A stretch of 64,000 nucleotides of DNA, from the NCBI RefSeq assembly GCF_001550155.1, contig NZ_LRUF01000021.1, positions 62,001-126,000 on the forward strand, in the 5' to 3' direction. Below are positions 48,826-58,857 of this stretch, one piece after another. Below the pieces are notes generated by a model. That model saw nothing but the letters and a program-made list of their open reading frames with translations. It was not told where the DNA came from and searched no databases. Both the position numbers and the translations under genes were made by a program. Source of the stretch: Pseudoalteromonas arabiensis (GTDB taxonomy: Bacteria > Pseudomonadota > Gammaproteobacteria > Enterobacterales > Alteromonadaceae). Within the stretch, counting starts at the first letter, position 1; each line of letters begins with the position of its first letter.

Positions 48826-50703
48826 ATGATGACAACATATAAAATAACCGCGTTAGTCGTGGCATCGGTACTAGGTTTAACTGCCTGTGGTAACGATGCA
48901 CCAGCAGAGCAGAACACACAAAAAACGCAATCTGAATCTAGCCAAGCCGCTATCTCTAAGCCTGTGGTATATCAAGTATTCACTCGATTATTTGGTAATA
49001 CAAACACCACAAATAAACCCTGGGGCACATTAGAAGAAAACGGGGTAGGCAAATTCGCTGATTTTAATGATGCAGCATTACAAGGCATTAAAGAGCTAGG
49101 TACAACGCATGTTTGGTATACAGGTGTGCCGCGTCATGCTTTAGTAACTGACTATACAGAATACGGTTTGTCGCAAGATGACCCTGATGTTGTAAAAGGG
49201 CGTGCAGGCTCACCGTATGCGGTGAAAGATTATTACGATGTTAATCCTGATTTAGCAATTAATCCTGAGCGCCGCTTAGAGGAGTTTGTAGAGCTAATCA
49301 ATCGTACTCATGAGCACGGTATGAAAGTTGTTATTGATATTGTGCCAAACCACGTAGCGCGTAACTATGAGTCAGTCGCCAAGCCTGAAGGCGTAAAGGA
49401 TTTTGGTGCTGATGATGACACGACGAAAACCTATGCGCGCGATAATAATTTTTATTATGTAACAGGGCAGTCATTTCAAGTTCCCAGCAGTGATAGCTAT
49501 CAAGTCTTAGGTGGTAATCCGCATCCACTTGCTGATAATCAGTTTGCTGAAACACCAGCAAAATGGACGGGCAATGGGGCACGTGCCGCTAAACCTGACA
49601 TCAATGATTGGTACGAAACAGTTAAAATCAATTACGGTGTGAAACCAGATGGTAGTTATGATTTCCCGATGCTACCTGCTGATTACGCTGATAAAGATTA
49701 CCGTGCGCACTACGCATTTTGGCAAGATAAAGACCTGCCAAATAGCTGGTATAAGTTTCGCGATATCGCACTATATTGGTTAGATAAAGGTGTCGATGGT
49801 TTTCGTTATGATATGGCTGAAATGGTGCCTGTTGAGTTCTGGAGCTTTTTAAACTCATCAATCAAGATGCAAAAAAGCGATGCCTTTATTCTAGCCGAGG
49901 TTTATAACCCAACGCTTTACCGTCCTTATATCGAGCAAGGTAAGATGGATTATCTGTACGACAAAGTCGGTTTTTACGACACGGTTAAAGCTGTGATGCA
50001 AGGTAAGCAACCAGCGGATACTATTTTCGATATTCAAAGCCAAGTGGCTGATATTGAAGAGCACATGCTGCACTTTTTAGAAAATCATGATGAGCAACGC
50101 ATTGCTAGCCCAGATTTCGCGGGTAGCAGTGAAAAAGGCAAGCCAGCGATGGTGGTGTCTACCTTAATGTCGCGCTCGCCGACCTTACTCTATTTTGGTC
50201 AAGCTGTCGGTGAAGATGGCTCTGAGGACGGTGGTTTTGGCGACCCAACGCGTACCAGCATTTTCGATTATATGGGTGTACCTGCGCATCAAGCGTGGAT
50301 GAATAATGGTAAATTCGATGGCGGTGCACTTTCAAAAGAGCAAGCTAACCTTCGCGCTTACTACACGAAGTTAATGTCATTAAACTCACTTCCTGCCATT
50401 GTCGGCGGTGACATGCAAGCGGTTGAATTGACCGGCTCAGAACAAGTCATTGCCTTTACGCGCAAGCTAGGTCAACAGCTGGTGCTTGTGGTAAGTAACT
50501 TTTCAGAAAACCCACAAAATGTTGAGCTTACTCTTAACCAAGCGTTGTTACCTAAGCTTAACCACAGTGGTTTAACGTTAACTGATAACCTCGAAAATCA
50601 TGCTGACATTGTGATTTCTGAGGCAACAACGAATGCGCCAATTCAATTACAACTGAATGGCTTGAGCAGTGCAGTATTTACCTTAAAGGCTGACAATGAA
50701 TAA
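48826..50703 (+). CDS. GH13 alpha-amylase lipoprotein
   Basis: A 625-residue GH13 enzyme with a lipoprotein signal (LTAC, C21), so it is anchored to a membrane. Its catalytic residues are D329 (GFRYDMAE), E358 (ILAEVY) and the HD pair H421-D422 (LENHDEQRI). The barrel has a long insert (about 180-300) between the early strands and no clear starch-binding module. It probably cuts maltodextrin at the cell surface or in the periplasm. Its own operator-promoter lies upstream. The MFS gene overlaps its last 8 bases, so they are co-translated. Confidence 0.88.
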   Translation: MMTTYKITALVVASVLGLTACGNDAPAEQNTQKTQSESSQAAISKPVVYQVFTRLFGNTNTTNKPWGTLEENGVGKFADFNDAALQGIKELGTTHVWYTGVPRHALVTDYTEYGLSQDDPDVVKGRAGSPYAVKDYYDVNPDLAINPERRLEEFVELINRTHEHGMKVVIDIVPNHVARNYESVAKPEGVKDFGADDDTTKTYARDNNFYYVTGQSFQVPSSDSYQVLGGNPHPLADNQFAETPAKWTGNGARAAKPDINDWYETVKINYGVKPDGSYDFPMLPADYADKDYRAHYAFWQDKDLPNSWYKFRDIALYWLDKGVDGFRYDMAEMVPVEFWSFLNSSIKMQKSDAFILAEVYNPTLYRPYIEQGKMDYLYDKVGFYDTVKAVMQGKQPADTIFDIQSQVADIEEHMLHFLENHDEQRIASPDFAGSSEKGKPAMVVSTLMSRSPTLLYFGQAVGEDGSEDGGFGDPTRTSIFDYMGVPAHQAWMNNGKFDGGALSKEQANLRAYYTKLMSLNSLPAIVGGDMQAVELTGSEQVIAFTRKLGQQLVLVVSNFSENPQNVELTLNQALLPKLNHSGLTLTDNLENHADIVISEATTNAPIQLQLNGLSSAVFTLKADNE

Positions 50704-52183
50704 TAACAAACCAACGCTAAGCTTTTGGCAAATATGGAATATGTGCTTTGGGTTCCTTGGCATCCAATTTGGCTTTGCATTACAAAATGGTAATGTGAGC
50801 CGTATTTTTCAAACCCTAGGTGCGAATGTTGACGACATTCCAATCCTCTGGGTTGCTGCGCCACTAACAGGCCTTATTGTGCAGCCGATCATCGGTTATT
50901 GGAGCGATAAAACATGGAATAAGTTAGGTCGCCGCCGTCCATTCTTTTTCTATGGGGCTATTTTAACGACGTTATCGTTATTCATTATGCCTAACTCACC
51001 AAGCCTCTGGATTGCAGCGGGTATGTTATGGATCATGGATGCGTCAATTAACGTGACTATGGAGCCTTTCCGTGCCCTTGTGAGCGATAACCTGCCAAAA
51101 AAACAACGTCCAACAGGGTATGCGATGCAAAGCTTCTTCATTGGTGTTGGCGCGGTTGTAGCCTCTGCACTACCTTGGATGATGACTAACTGGTTCGATA
51201 TTGCCAATACAGCACCTGCAGGGCAAATTCCTGACTCTGTGAAATTTTCGTTTTACTTTGGTGCCGTTGTGTTACTCGTCGCCGTTTTTTGGACCGTATT
51301 TACCACCAAAGAATATTCACCCCAAGAGCTTGAAAGCTTTCATGAACAAGAGCAGAGCGATGACTCAAACGATGTTCAAAGTGATGTAAACTTTAACAAA
51401 GGCGCTGCAATTTTTACGGTTCTTGGCCTTGTCGTTCTGGGTATTGTTACAGGCCTATCGCTTGAAAAAGAGCTTTATTTGCTTGCTGGTGGTTTGATTA
51501 GCTTTGGTGTTATTCAATTTATTGCTGGTGCTTTAAAAGCTAAAGACGCAACCAGTGGTGGCTTTTATCAAGTTGTGAATGATGTATTCACAATGCCTGA
51601 GGCAATGAAGCAATTGGCTTGGGTGCAATTTTTTAGCTGGTTCTCATTGTTTGCAATGTGGATTTATACCACCTCAGCGGTAACCAGTTTCCACTACGGC
51701 AGCAGTGATACAAGCTCTCTTGCTTACAATAACGGTGCGGACTGGGTTGGCGTATTATTTGCTGCTTACAATGGTTTTGCTGCCATTGCTGCAATGTGTA
51801 TCCCGATCATCGTAAAAAAAGTAGGGCTTAAAATGGCCCATGCTATCAATCTTGTGTTAGGTGCATTAGGGCTGCTCAGCTTTATTATTATCAAAGATCC
51901 GAGTTTACTTATCTGGCCGATGATTGGTGTCGGTTTCGCTTGGGCATCAATTCTCTCTTTACCATACGCAATGTTAAGTACCTCAGTACCGAGTAAGAAA
52001 ATGGGTGTGTACATGGGTATCTTTAACTTCTTTATTGTTATCCCGCAGCTTTTAGCGGCAAGCGTATTAGGCCTAATTTTGCGCCACTTTTTTGATAATC
52101 AACCGATTTATGCGTTAGTGCTAGGTGCAGTGTCATTCGTACTCGCAGCAATTGCTGTACTGCGCGTTAAGCAACAATACTAA
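50696..52183 (+). CDS. SLC45/GPH-like MFS maltose transporter
   Basis: Inner-membrane carrier of 495 residues with twelve predicted helices. The start (FWQIWNMCFGFLGIQFGFALQNGNVSRI, cited in part as NMCFGFLGIQFGFALQN) and the loop motif GYWSDKTWNKLGRRRPFFF are typical of the sucrose/maltose:proton symporters related to plant SUC and animal SLC45. A longer cytoplasmic loop with many acidic residues (about 208-235) separates the two halves. Relatives in sugar loci of Alteromonadales carry maltose. It overlaps the preceding amylase gene and is nine bases from the glucoamylase gene. Confidence 0.87.
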   Translation: MNNNKPTLSFWQIWNMCFGFLGIQFGFALQNGNVSRIFQTLGANVDDIPILWVAAPLTGLIVQPIIGYWSDKTWNKLGRRRPFFFYGAILTTLSLFIMPNSPSLWIAAGMLWIMDASINVTMEPFRALVSDNLPKKQRPTGYAMQSFFIGVGAVVASALPWMMTNWFDIANTAPAGQIPDSVKFSFYFGAVVLLVAVFWTVFTTKEYSPQELESFHEQEQSDDSNDVQSDVNFNKGAAIFTVLGLVVLGIVTGLSLEKELYLLAGGLISFGVIQFIAGALKAKDATSGGFYQVVNDVFTMPEAMKQLAWVQFFSWFSLFAMWIYTTSAVTSFHYGSSDTSSLAYNNGADWVGVLFAAYNGFAAIAAMCIPIIVKKVGLKMAHAINLVLGALGLLSFIIIKDPSLLIWPMIGVGFAWASILSLPYAMLSTSVPSKKMGVYMGIFNFFIVIPQLLAASVLGLILRHFFDNQPIYALVLGAVSFVLAAIAVLRVKQQY

Positions 52184-52192
52184 GGACACACA

Positions 52193-54592
52193 ATGAAAAA
52201 AATTAATCTCATTACAGCAAGCTTGTTAGCGTTAGGTTTAACTGCTTGTAGTTCAGAGCAATCAGTTAATACATCAGTTGAGCAGGTTTCTGCGCCAGGA
52301 GCGCCGGGTGTTGAGCCTTTTTGGGCATACTCTGGTAAAACAGGTATTGGTACATCATATGAGCAATACCAAGACGGCCACTATAGCGATACAGCTGCTA
52401 CAGGCAAAGTATCAAAAGTTTGGTTTTCAATCGCGAAAGGCATGATCACAGAAACCATGTTTGGTTTAATTCACCAAGCACAAATCAAAGATATGCAGTT
52501 TGTTGTAGTCGGTAAAGACTTTACCGTAACAGAAAGTGATGATCTGGATGTAAGCATTGATTATTTATACAAAGACGACGCGGGTCGCCCATTATCGCTT
52601 GCTTATAAAGTAGTCAGTAAAGATAAACAAGGCCGTTTCACCCTAGAAAAACATATCTTCACTGATCCTAACGGTCAAACATTGTTTGTTCGTAGCGTAT
52701 TTAATACAGATCTTGATGGTGTGAAAGCCTACGTTAATGTAAACCCTTATATTGATAACAATGGCTTAGATGACTTTGCAAAAGTGACCGACAAGGGTCT
52801 GGTTGCTTGGCAGGATGATAACTTTTTATCTTTACAAGCAGCTCAACCATTTAAGCAAGCAAGCGTTGGCTTTACGGGTGTAAGTGATGGCTTAAAAGAG
52901 TTAAAAGCATCGCAATCATTATCAACGACTTACCAAAATACGGGTGATAAGTCGGGCAATGTAAGCTTACTTGCAGAGCTTGGCGAAGTATCAAAGAACA
53001 CCACTTTTGATTTAGCTTTAAGTTTTGGTAACTCTGAAGCTGCAAGTTTAAAAGAAGGTCAAGCAAGTTTAAACCAAGGCTACCAAAAAGTGCTTGCTGC
53101 CTATATCGGTGAGGGTGCTGCAATTGGTTGGCAAGACTACTTAGCAAGCCTTGAGCCTTTGAGCACATTATCTAATAGCACCGCTGATAATGGTAAGTTG
53201 CTCTACACCAGTGCCATGGTGTTAAAAGCGCAAGAAGATAAAACCCATGCCGGTGCTTTAATTGCGTCACTGTCTAACCCTTGGGGTGAAACAGTATCAG
53301 CTAAAACAGGTTCTACCGGTTATAAAGCGGTTTGGGTTCGTGATTTCTATCAAGTAGCAATGGCATTTATGGCCATGGGTGATACACGTACCGCCAAGAC
53401 AGCGTTTGAATATCTAGAAAAAGTACAAGTAACAGATAATACACCAGGTAATGGTGGTGACACTGGGTGGTTCTTACAAAAGACGCACGTTGATGGTGAG
53501 CTTGAGTGGGTAGGTGTACAGCTTGACCAAACAGCAATGCCAATTATGCTTGCATGGAAACTACATCAAGCAGGCGTACTTAACGATCAAGAGCTGACAG
53601 ATTGGTATGGCAAAATGTTAAAGCCAGCTGCTGATTTCTTGGTTGATGGTGGCCTTGCGAAAATTCTTTGGAACAACACGCAAGTTACACCACCCGCAAC
53701 ACAACAAGAGCGTTGGGAAGAACAAAATGGCTTCTCACCTTCAACAACTGCTGCGGTTGTTGCAGGCTTAGTGACAGCTGCTGATATTGCTAAAAAAGCA
53801 GGCGACACCAAAAATGCAGAGCGTTACCTAGCAACGGCTAAAACCTACAACAGTGAAATTGAAAGCACGATGTTTACGACTCAAGGTAACCTTAAGTCTG
53901 AAAACAGCGATGGCGAATATTTCATTCGTATTGGTCAAGACAAAGATCCAAACTCATCAACTACACTTAACGCTAATAATGGTCGTGAAGGCTTTGATAA
54001 AAAGCAAATCCTTGATGGTGGTTTCTTAGAGCTTGTACGTTATGGTGTTCGTGATGCACTTGCGCCTAGTATTGTAAAAACATTACCAGAGTATGATGAC
54101 GAAACCTTAGTTGATAACCTGCAAGTACGTTACACCTTTAATTTTGCTGATGGGTCAGGTTCATACCCAGGCTACCGCCGCTATGGTAACGATGGTTACG
54201 GTGAAGATGAAGTGACAGGTAACAACTATGCCGAAGGTGGTAACAACACCCCTGGTCAACGTGGTCGTGTATGGCCGTTTTTCACAGGTGAGCGTGGTCA
54301 CTATGAAATCGCTGCGGCAAACGCAACTAATAGCCTTGATGCAATGAAACAACAAGCAATTAAAGACACCTATGTAAAAGGCATGGAAGCATTTGCTAAT
54401 GAAGGGATGATGTTACCTGAACAAGTTTGGGATGGGGTAGGTAACAATAAAGCAGGCTATCAGCTAGGTGAGGGTACAAACTCAGCCACACCGCTTGCTT
54501 GGACTCATGCTGAATACATCAAGTTACTTCGCTCAGTGAGCGACAAACAAGTATGGGATCATTACCCAGTTGTCGAAGACGCATTGAAGTAA
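52193..54592 (+). CDS. GH15 glucoamylase lipoprotein
   Basis: A 799-residue GH15 glucan 1,4-alpha-glucosidase with a lipoprotein signal (LTAC, C19). An N-terminal beta-sandwich domain of the bacterial glucoamylase type (about 35-300) is followed by the (alpha/alpha)6 barrel. Landmarks are YKAVWVRDFYQVAMAFMAMG, GELEWVGVQLDQTAMP and RWEEQNGFSPSTTAA, the last including the likely catalytic Glu. It releases glucose from chain ends outside the cytoplasm. It is the last gene of the operon, before a strong terminator. Confidence 0.92.
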   Translation: MKKINLITASLLALGLTACSSEQSVNTSVEQVSAPGAPGVEPFWAYSGKTGIGTSYEQYQDGHYSDTAATGKVSKVWFSIAKGMITETMFGLIHQAQIKDMQFVVVGKDFTVTESDDLDVSIDYLYKDDAGRPLSLAYKVVSKDKQGRFTLEKHIFTDPNGQTLFVRSVFNTDLDGVKAYVNVNPYIDNNGLDDFAKVTDKGLVAWQDDNFLSLQAAQPFKQASVGFTGVSDGLKELKASQSLSTTYQNTGDKSGNVSLLAELGEVSKNTTFDLALSFGNSEAASLKEGQASLNQGYQKVLAAYIGEGAAIGWQDYLASLEPLSTLSNSTADNGKLLYTSAMVLKAQEDKTHAGALIASLSNPWGETVSAKTGSTGYKAVWVRDFYQVAMAFMAMGDTRTAKTAFEYLEKVQVTDNTPGNGGDTGWFLQKTHVDGELEWVGVQLDQTAMPIMLAWKLHQAGVLNDQELTDWYGKMLKPAADFLVDGGLAKILWNNTQVTPPATQQERWEEQNGFSPSTTAAVVAGLVTAADIAKKAGDTKNAERYLATAKTYNSEIESTMFTTQGNLKSENSDGEYFIRIGQDKDPNSSTTLNANNGREGFDKKQILDGGFLELVRYGVRDALAPSIVKTLPEYDDETLVDNLQVRYTFNFADGSGSYPGYRRYGNDGYGEDEVTGNNYAEGGNNTPGQRGRVWPFFTGERGHYEIAAANATNSLDAMKQQAIKDTYVKGMEAFANEGMMLPEQVWDGVGNNKAGYQLGEGTNSATPLAWTHAEYIKLLRSVSDKQVWDHYPVVEDALK

Positions 54593-54611
54593 GTTTTACT
54601 AACGCAGTAAC

Positions 54612-54648
54612 ACAAAAGCCACGGCACTCGCCGTGGCTTTTGTTTTTT
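54612..54648 (+). terminator. Intrinsic terminator at end of starch operon
   Basis: ACAAAAGCCACGGC and GCCGTGGCTTTTGT form a 14-bp stem with an ACTC loop, followed by T. Confidence 0.95.
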
Positions 54649-54776
54649 AACATTGTTAACCTCTAAGGGGGGCATTATATATTCTTGGTAACTTGATTAT
54701 TACTACTCTGTCTAGTATTGATTTAGCTAAAGAACTCCCAAATTAACTATGCTCGAACTTTTAAGGGATTAAATAA

Positions 54777-55358
54777 ATGATTAGAACAGCATTGTTATTA
54801 CCTACATTACTTGTATTTAACGTCAAAGCAGATGACTTTTATAGTCAACTTGTTCAAGCCGCTAAGGAGCGAACAAATCACTCCGTTATTTATGACGGAA
54901 GCTATAAAAGAATTGCTTATCCAAATGGTGATGTACCTGCCACTATTGGTGTGTGTACTGATGTCATAATTCGCAGTTATAGGGCACTCGGAACCGATTT
55001 ACAAGTACTCGTTCATGAGGATATGCGTGATAACTTTACTTTATATCCATCAAACAGAATATGGGGTTTAACAAAGCCTGATTCAAATATTGATCACCGG
55101 CGTGTTCCTAACTTACAGCATTTCTTTAAACGACATGGGCATAGTTTGAATATAAGTGAAGACGCGAGCAATTATAGGGGGGGAGATATTGTCACTTGGA
55201 TGCTGCCTGGCAACTTACCTCATATTGGAATAGTGACTGATGAACTGTCAAGAGATAAAAAAAGGCCACTGATTGTGCACAACATAGGGGCAGGGCCTGT
55301 ACTCGAAGATATGTTATTTAGTTATAAAATAACAGGGCATTATCGTTATAAACCTTAA
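54777..55358 (+). CDS. Exported DUF1287 protein
   Basis: A 193-residue protein with a short signal peptide (ends near NVKADD). It matches DUF1287 (E. coli YijF type) through GVCTDVIIRSYRALGTDLQ, VHEDMRDNF, PDSNIDHRRVPNLQHFF and LPHIGIVTD. A conserved Cys, His and Asp recall NlpC/P60-type peptidases, so a cell-wall hydrolase role is possible but unproven. It stands alone after the starch operon terminator. Confidence 0.85.
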   Translation: MIRTALLLPTLLVFNVKADDFYSQLVQAAKERTNHSVIYDGSYKRIAYPNGDVPATIGVCTDVIIRSYRALGTDLQVLVHEDMRDNFTLYPSNRIWGLTKPDSNIDHRRVPNLQHFFKRHGHSLNISEDASNYRGGDIVTWMLPGNLPHIGIVTDELSRDKKRPLIVHNIGAGPVLEDMLFSYKITGHYRYKP

Positions 55359-55483
55359 CCGTTATAAATCTTAAACCCTAACATTTACACTGGGCTTCAA
55401 TTACTTACAATTTTAATATACATTTAAGGTAACTGTTTGGACCTGTAATAGGTAGGTCTAATTTTAACTTCAAAGGGATTTAT

Positions 55484-56404
55484 ATGAAAACTGTTAGTAT
55501 ATTCATTGCCAGCTTTTTAGTGCTCTTTACGACGACTGCTTTTGCTTCACAGGAAGTTGTGATTGAGAAGTCTGATAAATTTACTGAACTGTCAAACGGC
55601 TTTAAGGTAAGTGTTAGAACTGGCCCTACAAAAAACGCCAAAATTTATGACTTTTCGACAAATAAAATAACAATCGCTGATGAGCATGGTGCGCCTTTTC
55701 AACGTTACTATTTGCAACTTGCCACAGCCGATAGAGAGTGGGCTAAGGAAATCGTTACGTTTGATGAAAAAACGAATGTAATTGACTTAAATGCACTACT
55801 TTTTGGTCAATTGATAGATACGTCGAAACTGAAAAAATTAGACTCAGCGCATGCTTTTTCTTTTTATAATCGCCTTGAACGTATTCTGTCGCAAGAATAT
55901 GGCACATTTGAACAGGTGTACAAAGGTGGCCTTGCTGACTATCTCAATTATATGTCGATAGAGGCAGGTTTTGATAATTACATAGCAAGAACAGGTATAG
56001 CGGGAGATAAACTCACACAAGCACTCAAAGAAGTAAAAATGCCGCCTTTGGTTGAACATCAACAATTAATGACTGAGTTTATTAAAGCTGTAAATCAAAA
56101 GGACAAAACCTGGTTGTTGGCTCAACAAAGACCTAATTCTTCACAGCGAGACTCGGGAATTTATGCGCGTGGTTTAAACGTGCTGTTTGAGTACTTTGAT
56201 AGAATCGGTAATCCTACAAAGTTTAACATTACACGAGAAACACAAGGCCGTTCTTTTGATCTTAATTCGAATAAATACTTTATTATTGAATTGCTTGAAC
56301 ATAAAGGCCGACGAGAAAAAATAGAGATGGAGTTTATGTTTGTGGATACTTATGGTGGTCGCTTTATCGCTGAATACGACATTACAGGTGTGCATTTTCG
56401 TTAA
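55484..56404 (+). CDS. Exported protein of unknown family
   Basis: A 306-residue protein with a clear signal peptide (ends near TAFASQEV). I do not recognise the family. The mature part begins with beta-strand-like segments, has a helical middle (HAFSFYNRLERILSQEYG, LVEHQQLMTEFIKAVNQKDK) and ends with beta-like segments (KIEMEFMFVDTYGGRFIAEY). No Cys, lipobox or catalytic motif stands out. It has its own upstream region and a bidirectional terminator. Confidence 0.6.
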   Translation: MKTVSIFIASFLVLFTTTAFASQEVVIEKSDKFTELSNGFKVSVRTGPTKNAKIYDFSTNKITIADEHGAPFQRYYLQLATADREWAKEIVTFDEKTNVIDLNALLFGQLIDTSKLKKLDSAHAFSFYNRLERILSQEYGTFEQVYKGGLADYLNYMSIEAGFDNYIARTGIAGDKLTQALKEVKMPPLVEHQQLMTEFIKAVNQKDKTWLLAQQRPNSSQRDSGIYARGLNVLFEYFDRIGNPTKFNITRETQGRSFDLNSNKYFIIELLEHKGRREKIEMEFMFVDTYGGRFIAEYDITGVHFR

Positions 56405-56426
56405 GTAACGTTTTTAAGTAAAGCAG

Positions 56427-56459
56427 AAAAGCCGCAGGTTACGAAAACGTGCGGCTTTG
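56427..56459. terminator. Bidirectional terminator before ycaO-like gene end
   Basis: AAAAGCCGCA and TGCGGCTTT pair around a 13-base loop between convergent genes. Confidence 0.82.
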
Positions 56460-56467
56460 ATATTTAC

Positions 56468-58654
56468 TTACAGCCCCGCTTTTTTAGCGCGGGCAGCGTG
56501 TAGCTTTTTATAACTATCAATTAAACGCTGATGTCTATCTAAGCCTTCAAGCTTCATGCTGGTTTCTGTTAAGCCATAAAACACTACATCGCCGTTAATA
56601 GAACCGACCACAGCATCCATGGTGTCTTGACCAAACATACGAGTGAAGCTGTGAATGTAATCTTCAATCTCTAGATCATCGCTTAGTGCTACTTCTAATG
56701 TGGCGTGCATTGCTTGATAGAATAAACCACGTTCAACAATGGTGTTGTCGTTGTATTGTAAGAAGGCTTCAACTAGCTCCATCGCTGCTTCTAAATCACC
56801 AAGTGCTAGGTATATAAGTAGTTTTAGCTCAAGGATTGTTAATTGGCCCCACACTGTGTTTTCATCAAATTCAATACCGATTAAGGTGATGATATCAATG
56901 TAGTTATCAAGCTCACTTTGTTCTAGACGCTCAACGAGATTAGCAAGTTGATCTTCTGATAAGCGATGCAGATTTAAAATATCTTCGCGGAAGTTAAGCG
57001 CTTTATTAGTATTGTCCCAGATTAAGTCTTCTACAGGGTACACTTCTGAGTAATCAGGCACTAAAATGCGACACGCAGTACCAAGATCTGAGAACTCAGC
57101 AATGTAAGCTTCTTTGCCTAAGCTTTCTAAGATACCGAATAAGCTAGCTGTTTCTTCTTCATTGCTGCCAGAGAAATCCCATTCAACAAAATCATAATCG
57201 TGTTTAGCGCTGAAAAAGCGCCATGAGATAACACCTGTTGAATCAATAAAGTGCTCTACAAAGTTTTCAGGCTCAGAGACCGCCATGCTATTGAACGTTG
57301 GCTTAGGTACATCGTTTAAACCTTCAAAGCTTCTGCCTTGCAACAGTTCAGTTAAGCTGCGCTCTAAGGCAACTTCAAAACTTGGGTGCGCACCAAAAGA
57401 GGCAAATACACCGCCTGTTTTAGGGTTCATGAGTGTTACGCACATCACAGGGAACTGACCACCTAGCGAGGCATCTTTTACAACAATAGGGAAGCCTTGC
57501 TCTTCAAGCCCTCTAATACCCGCTACAATGCTTGGGTACTTGTTTAATACCGCTTCAGGTACATCTGGTAAAACAATTTCTTGCTCGATAATTTGGCGCT
57601 TAACGGCACGTTCAAAAATTTCAGATAAACATTGTACTTTTGCCTCGGCAAAGTTGTTACCTGCACTCATCCCATTACTTAAGAATAAGTTTTCGATAAG
57701 GTTTGAAGGGAAATAAACCGTTTCACCGTCTGACTGGCGTACATAAGGAATCGAACAAATACCACGCTCTTTATTACCAGAGTTGGTATCGATTAGGTGC
57801 GAGCCACAAAGCTCACCCTCTGGATTGTAAATTTCACGGGTATAATCGTCTAAAATGCCCTCAGGTAAAGAGTCATCATCAGTCAGTGCAAACCATTTTT
57901 CATTTGGGTAATGAACAAACTCACTATTGGCAATGTCTTCGCCTAAGAACTGATCGTTATAGAAGAAGTTACAGTTTAAGCGCTCAATAAATTCGCCTAA
58001 AGCGGAACATAGCGCGCTTTCTTTCGTTGCACCTTTACCATTGGTAAAACACATTGGTGACGCTGCATCGCGGATATGTAATGACCATACATTTGGTACA
58101 ATATTTCGCCAAGAAGAGATCTCGATTTTCATCCCTAACTCTTCAAGGATAGCCGTCATATTAGCGATGGTTTTTTCAAGTGGTAAATCTTTACCTAAAA
58201 TAAAGGTATTGTTTTCATCATCTGGTTTTGCCATCAGCATCGCTTGCGCGTCAGCTTCAATGCTTTCAACGGTATCGATCTTAAACTCAGGGCCTGTTTG
58301 AATGACGCGTTTTACTGTACAGCGTTCTACTGAGCGTAAAATACCCGTACGATCTTTCTCCGATAAGCTTTCTGGTAATTCAACCTGAATTTGAAAAATT
58401 TGGTTATAGCGGTCTTCAGGGTCAACAATGTTATTTTGTGCAACGCGAATACCATCAGTCGGGATATCACGTGAATTACAATACACTTTAATAAAGTAAG
58501 CCGCACACAACGCAGAAGACGCTAAGAAATAATCAAATGGGCTTGGCGCTGAGCCATCACCTTTGTAGCGAATAGGTTGGTCTGCAATGACAGAGAAGTC
58601 ATCAAACTTGGCTTCAAGTCTGAGGTTGTCGAGAAAATTAACTTTAATTTCCAT
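56468..58654 (-). CDS. ycaO: OsmC-YcaO fusion protein
   Basis: A 728-residue protein. Residues about 1-138 form an OsmC-like domain (DYFLASSALCAAYFIKVYC holds the usual Cys; the second OsmC Cys is in VERCTVKRV). From about 150 it matches E. coli YcaO: NVWSLHIRDAASPMCFTNGKG, ALGEFIERLNCNFF, NEKWFALTDDD and LSNGMSAGNNFAEAKVQCL, ending in a helical repeat region. YcaO helps RimO methylthiolate ribosomal protein S12; its ATP-binding core is kept. The E. coli protein lacks the OsmC part. The start (MEIKVNFLDN) follows AAGGTGG; upstream in-frame Mets are less likely. Confidence 0.88.
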   Translation of the reverse strand: MEIKVNFLDNLRLEAKFDDFSVIADQPIRYKGDGSAPSPFDYFLASSALCAAYFIKVYCNSRDIPTDGIRVAQNNIVDPEDRYNQIFQIQVELPESLSEKDRTGILRSVERCTVKRVIQTGPEFKIDTVESIEADAQAMLMAKPDDENNTFILGKDLPLEKTIANMTAILEELGMKIEISSWRNIVPNVWSLHIRDAASPMCFTNGKGATKESALCSALGEFIERLNCNFFYNDQFLGEDIANSEFVHYPNEKWFALTDDDSLPEGILDDYTREIYNPEGELCGSHLIDTNSGNKERGICSIPYVRQSDGETVYFPSNLIENLFLSNGMSAGNNFAEAKVQCLSEIFERAVKRQIIEQEIVLPDVPEAVLNKYPSIVAGIRGLEEQGFPIVVKDASLGGQFPVMCVTLMNPKTGGVFASFGAHPSFEVALERSLTELLQGRSFEGLNDVPKPTFNSMAVSEPENFVEHFIDSTGVISWRFFSAKHDYDFVEWDFSGSNEEETASLFGILESLGKEAYIAEFSDLGTACRILVPDYSEVYPVEDLIWDNTNKALNFREDILNLHRLSEDQLANLVERLEQSELDNYIDIITLIGIEFDENTVWGQLTILELKLLIYLALGDLEAAMELVEAFLQYNDNTIVERGLFYQAMHATLEVALSDDLEIEDYIHSFTRMFGQDTMDAVVGSINGDVVFYGLTETSMKLEGLDRHQRLIDSYKKLHAARAKKAGL

Positions 58655-58857
58655 TAAAAAATTCCACCTTTGTGCGCGTTGCAGGCAAAAGCCGTAAACG
58701 GCCTTGCACTGCGTTTTCATCATAATAGGTGCAATTATCTGCTTTTTCGAAGTAATAGTCTTGGGTAAATCGAAAAAAAAGCCATTTTATTAGTTTATTG
58801 CTTTTAAAAGCTGCAATTTAGGGTGTAAATGCAGAGGAGCTATCGCTACATACTAAC

